64,000 bases of DNA from Pedobacter planticolens (lineage in GTDB: Bacteria > Bacteroidota > Bacteroidia > Sphingobacteriales > Sphingobacteriaceae), in assembly GCF_014172375.1 (NCBI RefSeq), contig NZ_WNXD01000002.1, forward strand, positions 1,054,001 through 1,118,000, written 5' to 3'. Below the pieces are notes generated by a model. It had not been told where the DNA came from. It saw only the letters and a list, made by a program, of their open reading frames with translations, and did no database searches. The stretch's first letter is position 1; the number at the start of each line of letters is the position of its first letter. Below, one piece after another: positions 17,826 to 25,225 of this stretch. Made by a program: the position numbers and the translations under genes.

Positions 17826-17973
17826 ACAGTTGACAATTGTTCTTTGTTGGTTAACAATTTAAAAAATACAGTTAACAATTGTTCTTTGATGGTTGACATT
17901 GTACAAAATACAGTTGACAATTTGCCTTTGACGGTTGACAATGAAAAAAACACAGTTAACAATTTGCCTTTGC
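17826..17973. repeat. 42-bp tandem repeat, three full copies and a partial
   Basis: Units at 17826-17867, 17868-17909 and 17910-17951, plus 22 bases of a fourth; a degenerate unit precedes them. Each starts ACAGTT(A/G)ACAATT and contains a second GTT(A/G)AC motif. The minus strand stays open through them with a 14-residue period. Unit length equals four helical turns. Confidence 0.85.
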
Positions 17974-18173
17974 AAGCCTTCGGCGGTAGTTTTTACACTA
18001 TATAACAACCTTACAAGATGGTTAATATTTGATTGGATAGATTATCCTTTGGCAGGGATGCTAACTAAAACAAAGAAGTGGTTAACGCAATAAGACATCA
18101 TATTTTTGTAATAAAAAGGACTAATTAACTAGTCTTTTGGCTGTTTTAAGCTAATGTTTATTCATATTAGGTT

Positions 18174-18767
18174 ATGCCTAATGAAAATTTATACCCCGAA
18201 CATGAAAGCTTGTTTAATGTATTTAATTCCATTTATCCGTTAAGTGATGAATTAAAAAAAGCCATTGTTAATGAGAGTAACATTATACATGTTGAAAAGA
18301 AAACCCAATTATTAAATGCTGGCGAAACAAGCAATAATATCTATTTTATTAATAAAGGGGCTGCTAGAGTTTACTATTTAGATAAAGAAGGTGCTGAAAT
18401 TACCTCATGGTTTTTGTTTGAAAATGAACTGCTTATTTCAGTATATAGTTTTTTTACAGGTTTGCCTGGCTTTGAATACCTAGAAACTTTAGAAAACTCA
18501 ACTCTTATAGTTTTAAAACGTGAAAAGTTAAATAAACTGTACGAAAAATACTTGGACTTTAATTTTATTGGCAGAAAACTTACTGAGTTTTATTATATCC
18601 GAAATGAAATTCAAGCAAATGAATTAAGGGTGCTTACCGCAAAACAACGTTACCAGAGGTTGTTGACAAATAACCCTAAGTTATTAAATCGAGTTTCTTT
18701 AGGTCATATCGCCTCTTATTTAGGCATCTCTCAAGAAACTTTAAGTAGAATTAGAAAGCAAATTTGA
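18174..18767 (+). CDS. Crp/Fnr family transcriptional regulator
   Basis: The 197-residue product has an N-terminal cyclic-nucleotide-binding-like beta-roll (about 25-120: NIYFINKGAARVYYLDKEGAEITSWFLFENELL) and a C-terminal winged helix with the recognition helix in HIASYLGISQETLSRIRKQI. It lacks the cysteine cluster of true FNR and the residues of a canonical cAMP site, as is usual for Bacteroidota Crp/Fnr proteins, whose ligand is generally unknown. A TTGAC-N4-GTCAA palindrome 3 nt after its stop is a likely target, placing the downstream lipoprotein gene under its control. Confidence 0.93.
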   Translation: MPNENLYPEHESLFNVFNSIYPLSDELKKAIVNESNIIHVEKKTQLLNAGETSNNIYFINKGAARVYYLDKEGAEITSWFLFENELLISVYSFFTGLPGFEYLETLENSTLIVLKREKLNKLYEKYLDFNFIGRKLTEFYYIRNEIQANELRVLTAKQRYQRLLTNNPKLLNRVSLGHIASYLGISQETLSRIRKQI

Positions 18768-18769
18768 TT

Positions 18770-18787
18770 TTTTGACATTTGTCAAAA
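18770..18787. promoter_or_regulatory. FNR-type palindromic operator
   Basis: TTTTGACATTTGTCAAAA has seven-base perfect arms and matches the Crp/Fnr-family layout TTGAY-N4-RTCAA. Its centre lies about 33 bp upstream of the centre of the -7 element at 18808, that is near -42 from the expected transcription start, the position of a class II activator site. Confidence 0.7.
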
Positions 18788-18807
18788 GTTGGGAGAGAAA
18801 CATAACA

Positions 18808-18815
18808 TAGTTTTG
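18808..18815 (+). promoter_or_regulatory. Promoter -7 element of the lipoprotein gene
   Basis: TAGTTTTG is an exact TAnnTTTG match. No good TTTG -33 box is seen at the proper spacing; the FNR-type palindrome occupies that region, consistent with activator dependence. Confidence 0.65.
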
Positions 18816-18841
18816 AATATAAACATTAACCAAAACTATTT

Positions 18842-20353
18842 ATGAAAAAACTATCACAAACTAGAAGCATTAAAAAGAGCAGGTTCTTCCTTTGTACAAT
18901 TGTTCTTCTATTATTTATCGGATCTTGTACAAAAGACAACTTTAAAGAGAAAGACCAAGAACCAAAAAAAACATTAGCTGAAAATTCTCCTGATTTAAAA
19001 AATAGATTAGCTGAAATTAAAAGAAATTTCTATTTACGAAAATTAGAGGATAAGTTAAAAACAAACATAGATGAAAATTTAATTTGGATGCCCGAATGGG
19101 ATAATCCACGTATTCAAACTGTCAACGATAGTGTTTCATATGTATTTTATCCATTGATAGGTCACATTTTGAAAGATGGCAAATTGTTAAGGGCTGAAGA
19201 ATTGGGAGCGAAATCTTACATTATCGTAAAAAACGAAAAATATTATTTTCGTGGTAGGTATTATCAGCCTAATAATCAGAATATCATTAAATCTGACAGC
19301 AAGTTAAATGAAATCAATACTAAAAATTTTACAGGTAAGCTTTTTCTAAGTAATTTAGAGGTTAAGGAAAATTATGTCATTGATTATAAAAATGGAGAAA
19401 TTAGTGATACCTATCATAAAAATGGAGAAATAGCTCTCAAAAAATTACAATCAAATAAAGGAGTTATCTCATTTTTTGAGAATTATTGCCATACAGAAAT
19501 GAAATCATGTACCTATTATACGTATTTGTCGAGCTGTGGGGGTGGTCTTGTTATCGAATATAGTTATGATTGCCAACAACCTAGCTATTGCCAAAACTCA
19601 ATTTGGATATTAGGTGATTATAATATAGAGGATGTATGTGAAAGTGTTTGGTTTCCTGATCCACCAGAACCAATAGATCCGGGTAATGGTGGTTCAAATG
19701 AAGGTTCTAATGATATCCCCGATGATCCAATTTTACCAGGACAGGAACATCCTGCAATTGATATAAAGAAGTATACAAAATGTTTTGATAATATACCCAA
19801 TGCTGGAGCAACATACAAGGTTATAGTTCAAGTTCTAGAGCCCGTTCCAGGAACCTCTTATAATTATGGGCCAATAAATGGTGTTGGTCATACTGCTATA
19901 ACAATGATTAAGCAAGGAAGTAATGGTTTAAAAACGACGCAAACTGTTGGCTTTTACCCTACAACTAATTCATTTAGTAGTCCCTCAAAAATGGTTAACA
20001 ATTCTGATCAAACAGATTATACAATTAGAATGATATTTGACATGGGAAGTAATTCAACAGATTTTAATAAAATTATATCAAGTATTGAAAATCCACCATC
20101 AAATTATCAATTATTAGGAATGAATTGTACAGCATTTGTAGTCGGAGCGTGTGCGGCAGGAGGAATAACCTTACCTAATGCAAACACAACTGTAGGACCT
20201 TACCCTGCTGGATCTGGGGCCGCTACAGTCGCAATGACACCAGGTGGCTTAGGCTCTAGTATGCGATCAGCTCATGCTTCAGGCGATAGTAGAATTTCTT
20301 CAGGAGCTTCATCCACTGGCAACAATCCAGCAAGTAATGGGCCCTGCAATTAA
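18842..20353 (+). CDS. Lipoprotein with C-terminal permuted papain-like domain
   Basis: A 503-residue protein not matched to a named family. Residues 1-29 are a lipoprotein signal with lipobox FIGSC (C29). Residues 40-270 form an N-terminal region with a C-rich block (ENYCHTEMKSCTYYTYLSSCGGG ... CQQPSYCQ). A Pro/Gly/Asp linker (about 276-305) leads to a C-terminal domain with GHTAITM (H350), VGFYP and MNCTAFVVGAC (C429). The His-before-Cys order is that of circularly permuted NlpC/P60 or LRAT-like peptidases and amidases, so a thiol hydrolase of the cell surface is inferred. A membrane protein gene follows by 16 nt. Confidence 0.75.
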   Translation: MKKLSQTRSIKKSRFFLCTIVLLLFIGSCTKDNFKEKDQEPKKTLAENSPDLKNRLAEIKRNFYLRKLEDKLKTNIDENLIWMPEWDNPRIQTVNDSVSYVFYPLIGHILKDGKLLRAEELGAKSYIIVKNEKYYFRGRYYQPNNQNIIKSDSKLNEINTKNFTGKLFLSNLEVKENYVIDYKNGEISDTYHKNGEIALKKLQSNKGVISFFENYCHTEMKSCTYYTYLSSCGGGLVIEYSYDCQQPSYCQNSIWILGDYNIEDVCESVWFPDPPEPIDPGNGGSNEGSNDIPDDPILPGQEHPAIDIKKYTKCFDNIPNAGATYKVIVQVLEPVPGTSYNYGPINGVGHTAITMIKQGSNGLKTTQTVGFYPTTNSFSSPSKMVNNSDQTDYTIRMIFDMGSNSTDFNKIISSIENPPSNYQLLGMNCTAFVVGACAAGGITLPNANTTVGPYPAGSGAATVAMTPGGLGSSMRSAHASGDSRISSGASSTGNNPASNGPCN

Positions 20354-20369
20354 TAATTTAATGTAATAT

Positions 20370-20876
20370 ATGAGTATGGAAAAGTTAAAGAAAGTATCTA
20401 TTAATGAATATCTTAAATTCGTTCTTATAATTAATGGTATATGTTTAATCACAGGCCTTTGGCTTTGCTACAAGCATTACTTTAATAATCCAGAAAAAGG
20501 ACTTGATGATTTTTTCTTTGCACTATCAATTTATTCTTTGAGTTCATTTTTTGCAGCAATGGCTATTAGAAAATATGGTGTGGATAGCCGAAAGGCGAAA
20601 CAGTGGTTAATTGCGGGAATATTTTTTGTGGTTTTAAGTGGATTGTACATGTATATAGAAATTTTCAATAGAACATTGTTAATTCCGATAATTAGTGTAA
20701 TTGCTCTCCATAGTATATTATTTATAGCCACATTAATAGCGTTTAAAAATTTAAAAGCATTCGAATGGTTAATGTATGCCATAATTCTATTATCCGTTAT
20801 TAGTGCAGTTTTTCCAACTTATATCTTCTTTATGTTGATTATTGGTTTTATTTTTATGCTTACTAATTCTCGATAA
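20370..20876 (+). CDS. Multi-pass membrane protein, possible partner or immunity protein
   Basis: A 168-residue protein with about five hydrophobic segments (starting near 15, 48, 80, 105 and 135) and no recognised family. It starts 16 nt after the lipoprotein stop, so cotranscription is very likely; ATG 20376 is an alternative start. A gene for a small polytopic protein directly after a hydrolase-type C-terminal domain is a common immunity arrangement, but that role is inferred from position only. Confidence 0.75.
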   Translation: MSMEKLKKVSINEYLKFVLIINGICLITGLWLCYKHYFNNPEKGLDDFFFALSIYSLSSFFAAMAIRKYGVDSRKAKQWLIAGIFFVVLSGLYMYIEIFNRTLLIPIISVIALHSILFIATLIAFKNLKAFEWLMYAIILLSVISAVFPTYIFFMLIIGFIFMLTNSR

Positions 20877-21010
20877 CCCGCAGAACAATTTCTTTTTAGG
20901 TTTAAGTATGCCTGCTTTTCGAGATGCTAACTTAGTGCGTTTCGAAAAGCACTTGTTACAATTAATTCTTGTAAGAAAGGAAGTCAGATAAACTATTATC
21001 AAAAGTTAAG

Positions 21011-22444
21011 ATGAAGAATAGAAAAAATGTAAATTTCACTTTATTAAAAACTTATCTTGTTCTTCTTGTAGCTCTACTTTTCTCTTGCTTAAACAATAAA
21101 CCTAAGCAAGAGCAAAATGTAGTAAATGATGTTACTCAACTCAACCCTATAAAAGTTAGAGGTATAGTAACACCTAAGTCAACTGCAGAAATTATTAATG
21201 TTGTTAAAAATCACAAAGGCTCTATTTCAATTGGAGGTGGTAGATTTAGCATGGGTGGGCAAACGGCTACTGAAAATGCAATTCAAATTGATATGCGAAA
21301 GTATAATCACATTGTTAGCTTTTCCAAAGAGCAAAAAGAAATTACTGTACAAGCAGGAATTAGATGGAGGGAATTAATTCAGTTTATTGATAAATATGAC
21401 CTCTCTGTTAAAATTATGCAAACCTATGCAAATTTCACAATTGGAGGTTCGTTAAGTGTTAATGTGCATGGAAGATATGTTGGACAAGGGCCAATTATCT
21501 TATCGGTGAAGAGCATAAAAGTAATTTTAGCAAATGGAGATTTTGTAATGGCTAGTGCAACTCAAAATCAAGAAATTTTTTATGCTACAATTGGTGGATA
21601 TGGTGGGATAGGAATAATTGCAGAAGTGACATTATCATTAACCGATAATTGTAAGTTAGAAAGGAGTGATAAAGTGATGGATATTAAAGATTATTATAAA
21701 TATTTTACTTCAACAATTAGAAATAATGATAAAGTGGTTTTTCATAATGCAGACATTTATCCAAATACCTATGATGAGATAAGAGCAATTTCCTACAGTA
21801 AAACTGATAAAGAATTAACCATAAAAGATAGATTAAAGCCTAATGATGGAAGTTTTGCGATGAATCGTTTTGCAATTAAAACTGTTTCAAGTTCATCTTT
21901 TGGTAAATGGATTAGAAAGACAATTATTAATCCGATTTATTATGAAAATAATCCTGTTGAATGGAGAAATTATGAGGCGACTTATGATGTTAAGGAACTT
22001 GAACCTAGCTCAAGGAACAAAACAACATACGTTTTGGAAGAGTATTTTGTTCCTGTAGAAAAGTTCGATTCTTTTTATCCTAAAATGATTAAAATCCTTA
22101 AGGAAAACGAAGTTAATGTAATGAACATTTCCATTAGGCATGCTAAGCAAGATCCAGGTTCAATAATGGCATGGGCTAAAACAGAAGTCTTTGCATTTGT
22201 AATTTATTATAAACAGGGAGTAACTAATAAGGATAAGAAAAAGGTAAAAGAATGGACACAACAATTGATAAATGCTGCGCTCTCAGAGGAAGGATCTTAT
22301 TATTTGCCTTATCAAATTCATGCTACGAAAGAACAATTTTTAAAAGCATATCCTAATGCTAAAGAATTTTTCAAATTGAAAAAGAAATATGATCCAGATT
22401 ATAAATTTAAAAACAAGCTTTTTGATGCTTATTATCGAAACTGA
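21011..22444 (+). CDS. FAD-linked oxidase (PCMH-type), lipoprotein
   Basis: The 477-residue product carries a lipoprotein signal (LVALLFSCLNN, C26) and then a PCMH-type FAD-binding domain (about 50-215): SISIGGGRFSMGGQT, IQIDMRKYN, VQAGIRWRELIQFIDKYDLSV, FTIGGSLSVNVHGRYVGQG, YATIGGYGGIGIIAEVTL. The usual covalent-flavin histidine is not evident. The family includes L-gulonolactone- and alditol-type oxidases acting on sugars or hydroxyacids. An envelope location is unusual for the family. It follows the membrane protein by 134 nt, across a 10-bp hairpin (20913-20951). Confidence 0.87.
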   Translation: MKNRKNVNFTLLKTYLVLLVALLFSCLNNKPKQEQNVVNDVTQLNPIKVRGIVTPKSTAEIINVVKNHKGSISIGGGRFSMGGQTATENAIQIDMRKYNHIVSFSKEQKEITVQAGIRWRELIQFIDKYDLSVKIMQTYANFTIGGSLSVNVHGRYVGQGPIILSVKSIKVILANGDFVMASATQNQEIFYATIGGYGGIGIIAEVTLSLTDNCKLERSDKVMDIKDYYKYFTSTIRNNDKVVFHNADIYPNTYDEIRAISYSKTDKELTIKDRLKPNDGSFAMNRFAIKTVSSSSFGKWIRKTIINPIYYENNPVEWRNYEATYDVKELEPSSRNKTTYVLEEYFVPVEKFDSFYPKMIKILKENEVNVMNISIRHAKQDPGSIMAWAKTEVFAFVIYYKQGVTNKDKKKVKEWTQQLINAALSEEGSYYLPYQIHATKEQFLKAYPNAKEFFKLKKKYDPDYKFKNKLFDAYYRN

Positions 22445-22445
22445 T

Positions 22446-22817
22446 TTATTTCGTAATCATCAATCCCAAACCAACAGCTAAAAAACCTACAACAATACTT
22501 GCAAGTGCATACGCTATTAAAGTGATGTAATTATTGTTTTGCAGTAAGGAAATATTCTCTGCGGCGAAAGTAGAAAAGGTAGTGTAACCACCACAAAAAC
22601 CAGTAATAAATAAAAGCCTTACATTCTGATTGGAAGAAATGTTTTGTCCAAAAAACCCAATTAATAGCCCAATAATAAAACATCCTAAAACATTGGTGAT
22701 AAATGTTGCCAATGGAAAAGTACTCGCATAATATTTTGCGGTTAATACAGAAGTAAGATAACGGAAAATGCTTCCTAATCCGCCGCCAAAGCCTACCAAT
22801 AAAAGTTGTTTTATCAT
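22446..22817 (-). CDS. crcB: Fluoride exporter CrcB/Fluc
   Basis: A 123-residue four-helix membrane protein forming a dual-topology fluoride channel. Family marks are visible: GGGLGSIFRYL at the N-terminus, TFITNVLGCFIIGLL, and the sodium- and fluoride-site loop GFCGGYTTFSTFAAE. Single-gene type, so it should work as a homodimer. No fluoride-riboswitch-like sequence was seen upstream; a palindromic repeat occupies the interval to hutU. Confidence 0.96.
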   Translation of the reverse strand: MIKQLLLVGFGGGLGSIFRYLTSVLTAKYYASTFPLATFITNVLGCFIIGLLIGFFGQNISSNQNVRLLFITGFCGGYTTFSTFAAENISLLQNNNYITLIAYALASIVVGFLAVGLGLMITK

Positions 22818-22850
22818 TATTAAAAGTATTTATATCGGATCCAGTTTTTC

Positions 22851-22922
22851 AACATTAAGGAATTAAGATAAAGTCGACTACATCTTTACAAATCCCTTAA
22901 TTCTTCTTCATTCCTTAATGTT
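22851..22922. repeat. ATTAAGGAATTAAG palindromic repeat, copy 1 (diverged)
   Basis: The left arm AACATTAAGGAATTAAGA and a right arm ending ATTCCTTAATGTTT face each other over a longer loop than in the other copies; the right side is partly rearranged (CCTTAATTCTTCTTCATTCCTTAATG). It lies between hutU and crcB. Confidence 0.7.
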
Positions 22923-22935
22923 TAATATTAGCTAA

Positions 22936-24603
22936 TTATTTCAACCCCAGTCTGTGTTTTCTTAAGGTATCTTTTGCAATATCATAACCTGCATCTGCAT
23001 GACGGATAACGCCCATTGCAGGGTCATTATGTAACACTCTTTTTATTCGAACGGCTGCATCTTCAGTTCCATCTGCAACGATTACCATCCCAGCGTGAAT
23101 AGAATAACCGATACCAACGCCACCACCATGATGCAAAGAAACCCAACTTGCGCCACCAGCAGTATTAATTAATGCATTTAAAATTGGCCAATCGGCTACT
23201 GCATCAGAGCCATCCAACATGGCTTCCGTTTCACGATTTGGAGAAGCAACAGAACCCGTATCTAAATGATCACGACCAATCACAATCGGAGCTTTTACTT
23301 TTCCATCGGCTACTAATTTGTTAAATGCCAAACCAGCTTTTTCTCTTTCACCTTGTCCTAACCAACAAATACGAGCTGGTAAACCTTGAAAAGCAATGCG
23401 TTCTTGCGCCATCGTAATCCATTGGTGTAAACTCTCGTTTTCTGGAAAAAGTTCGAGGATTAATTTATCAGTTTCATAAATATCTTGAGGATCACCACTT
23501 AAAGCTGCCCATCTAAACGGACCTTTTCCTTCGCAAAATAAAGGGCGAATGTAAGCAGGTACAAAACCAGGGAAATCAAAAGCATTTTTTACACCAGCTT
23601 CTAAAGCTCTGCCACGTAAATTATTGCCGTAATCGAATGTTATTGCGCCACGTTTTTGCAACTCCAACATTTGTTGAACATGCTTTGCCATGGTGGCATA
23701 CGAACGCTTGGTATATTCTGCTGGATTTTCTGTTCTCAACACGTTTGCTTGCTCAACAGATAATCCCTCTGGGAAATAACCAATTAATGGATCATGAGCC
23801 GAAGTTTGATCCGTTAACGTATCTGGAACGATATTCCTATCTAGTAATCGCTGTAAAAGTTCAACGGCATTGCAAACTACACCGATTGAAATTGCTTTAT
23901 TTTCCTTTTTATAAGCTAACGCTTTATCAATTGCTTCATCAATATCGTAGGCAATTTCATCAATGTATCTGGTTTCTAAGCGCTTTTTAATTCGCCATTC
24001 TTCCACATCTGCCGCTAGGCAAACCCCTTGGTTCATAGTAATAGCCAAAGGTTGAGCACCACCCATTCCGCCTAAACCAGCGGTAACATTTAACGTTCCT
24101 TTTAAATTACTTTGAAAATGTTTTTTGGCAAGAGCCGAATAGGTTTCGTATGTGCCTTGTACAATTCCTTGAGAGCCTATGTAAATCCAAGAGCCAGCCG
24201 TCATTTGGCCGTACATCATTAACCCTTTATCTTCTAATTCATCAAAATGTTGTTGTGTTGCCCACTTTGGAACTAATTGAGAATTAGAAATTAAAACTCG
24301 TGGTGCATCCTTATGTGTTGGTAAAACGCCAACTGGTTTGCCCGATTGGATGAGTAAAGTTTCATCATCCTCTAAGGTTTGTAAGGCTTTTATAATTAAA
24401 GTTAAGGCTTCTTTATTGCGAGCAGCTTTGCCTCTGCCACCGTACACAATTAAATCTTCAGGGCGTTCGGCAACATCAGGGTCTAAGTTATTTAACAGCA
24501 TTCTTAGGGCTGCTTCTTGCACCCAACCTTTACAAGTTAGCGTGTTTCCCGTTGGTGTTTGTTTTGTTGTTAAATTTAAACCGTCTAGCATTTTTGTAGT
24601 CAT
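22936..24603 (-). CDS. hutU: Urocanate hydratase
   Basis: The second enzyme of histidine degradation, converting urocanate to imidazolone propionate with tightly bound NAD. At 555 residues it has family length, and key segments are intact: [15 protein letters not shown], the NAD-binding [20 protein letters not shown] glycine run, [13 protein letters not shown], the active-site cysteine in [13 protein letters not shown], and [11 protein letters not shown]. Cytoplasmic. It has its own promoter at 24625-24632 and is not adjacent to hutH, which lies 6 kb away; hutI and hutG are not in the window. Confidence 0.98.
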   Translation of the reverse strand: MTTKMLDGLNLTTKQTPTGNTLTCKGWVQEAALRMLLNNLDPDVAERPEDLIVYGGRGKAARNKEALTLIIKALQTLEDDETLLIQSGKPVGVLPTHKDAPRVLISNSQLVPKWATQQHFDELEDKGLMMYGQMTAGSWIYIGSQGIVQGTYETYSALAKKHFQSNLKGTLNVTAGLGGMGGAQPLAITMNQGVCLAADVEEWRIKKRLETRYIDEIAYDIDEAIDKALAYKKENKAISIGVVCNAVELLQRLLDRNIVPDTLTDQTSAHDPLIGYFPEGLSVEQANVLRTENPAEYTKRSYATMAKHVQQMLELQKRGAITFDYGNNLRGRALEAGVKNAFDFPGFVPAYIRPLFCEGKGPFRWAALSGDPQDIYETDKLILELFPENESLHQWITMAQERIAFQGLPARICWLGQGEREKAGLAFNKLVADGKVKAPIVIGRDHLDTGSVASPNRETEAMLDGSDAVADWPILNALINTAGGASWVSLHHGGGVGIGYSIHAGMVIVADGTEDAAVRIKRVLHNDPAMGVIRHADAGYDIAKDTLRKHRLGLK

Positions 24604-24624
24604 ATCAAGGCAATGTTACAATTC

Positions 24625-24632
24625 CAAATGTA
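24625..24632 (-). promoter_or_regulatory. hutU promoter -7 element
   Basis: The minus strand reads TACATTTG, an exact match, 21 nt upstream of the hutU ATG; the leader would be about 15 nt. It is back to back with the promoter of the divergent small gene at 24653. Confidence 0.65.
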
Positions 24633-24652
24633 GGAAATTTATGTTATTTGCT

Positions 24653-24660
24653 TAGGTTTG
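24653..24660 (+). promoter_or_regulatory. Promoter -7 element of the His/Cys-rich small gene
   Basis: TAGGTTTG is an exact match and overlaps the first in-frame TTG (24658), which therefore cannot be the translation start. The next TTG, at 24664, would be leaderless. Confidence 0.55.
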
Positions 24661-24663
24661 CTG

Positions 24664-25005
24664 TTGAAATTGAAAAAGAAGCACTCACATATTCAAAAAG
24701 TTATATCGGTAGTTATGCTCTGGGTATTTTCCCTTGCGATAACGCCTTGGAGTGTTTTGCATCACCACCAACAAATTGCAGATACAGCAGTCGAAAAGCA
24801 TTGCACCCATAAATTGCATATAAAAACACAACAAGATACGTGTTTAATTTGCGCTGCTCATTTCGAAAAAAACTATACGATTACCACTGCTTCTCACATC
24901 ACTTATTTAACAAGTAAGTTGATGCCGAAAAATATTGCTGTCGTAACTAGCTCTTACGCAGAGCTTATTTCTACCTCACTTAGAGGCCCTCCAAGTTTTT
25001 CATAA
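24664..25005 (+). CDS. Small exported His/Cys-rich protein, possible metal binder
   Basis: About 113 residues. The N-terminus is a basic region followed by one hydrophobic segment (VISVVMLWVFSLAITPWSVL), a signal peptide or anchor. The next stretch is rich in His and Cys: LHHHQQIADTAVEKHCTHKLHIKT then DTCLICAAHFEKNY. This is a plausible periplasmic metal- or heme-handling motif. It precedes a TonB receptor on the same strand by 220 nt, which supports a role in metal uptake. There is no ATG at a sensible position; TTG 24664 is the best guess, so the start is uncertain. Family not named. Confidence 0.65.
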   Translation: MKLKKKHSHIQKVISVVMLWVFSLAITPWSVLHHHQQIADTAVEKHCTHKLHIKTQQDTCLICAAHFEKNYTITTASHITYLTSKLMPKNIAVVTSSYAELISTSLRGPPSFS

Positions 25006-25015
25006 TAAACTAAAT

Positions 25016-25040
25016 CGTCATGCTGAATTCATTTCAGCAT
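25016..25040. repeat. Short palindromic repeat, GTCATGCTGAA type
   Basis: CGTCA leads into TGCTGAA-TTCAT-TTCAGCA, a 7-bp hairpin. The rest of the gap to the TonB receptor gene (to 25225) shows only short imperfect repeats and no gene. Confidence 0.55.
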
Positions 25041-25225
25041 CTTTCATGCGATGTCCAAGCAGCCTAGACCTTGAAATAAACAGCGAAGCTCTCTTGAAGA
25101 CAAAAATCAATAGAAGCGACTGAAAAATTCAGGGGGACGGAAGAAAAAAATTATTGTTTAATCACGTTTTGATGAATAGATTTTAGCCAAGGCTAATATG
25201 CTGTTTATCCTTAAAATATATTATT

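Larger units (their letters stand above)
16886..18173. other. Low-coding accessory interval with tandem repeats
   Basis: About 1.3 kb of AT-rich DNA. It contains a hairpin GAGCTA-TTTGCG-TAGCTC just after the receptor stop (16906-16923, without a T-run), one plausible small gene (17024-17254), two tandem-repeat arrays and an orphan receptor C-terminus. The other open frames here are short and arise from the repeats. The composition and decayed fragments suggest a recombination-prone site. Confidence 0.75.

Noticed and set aside
17780..17962. 60-residue open frame on the minus strand with a 14-residue repeat
   Set aside because: It follows from the 42-bp repeat period being a multiple of three; no other support.
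22818..22935. Fluoride riboswitch upstream of crcB
   Set aside because: No riboswitch-like pseudoknot sequence was recognised; the interval is occupied by a palindromic repeat.
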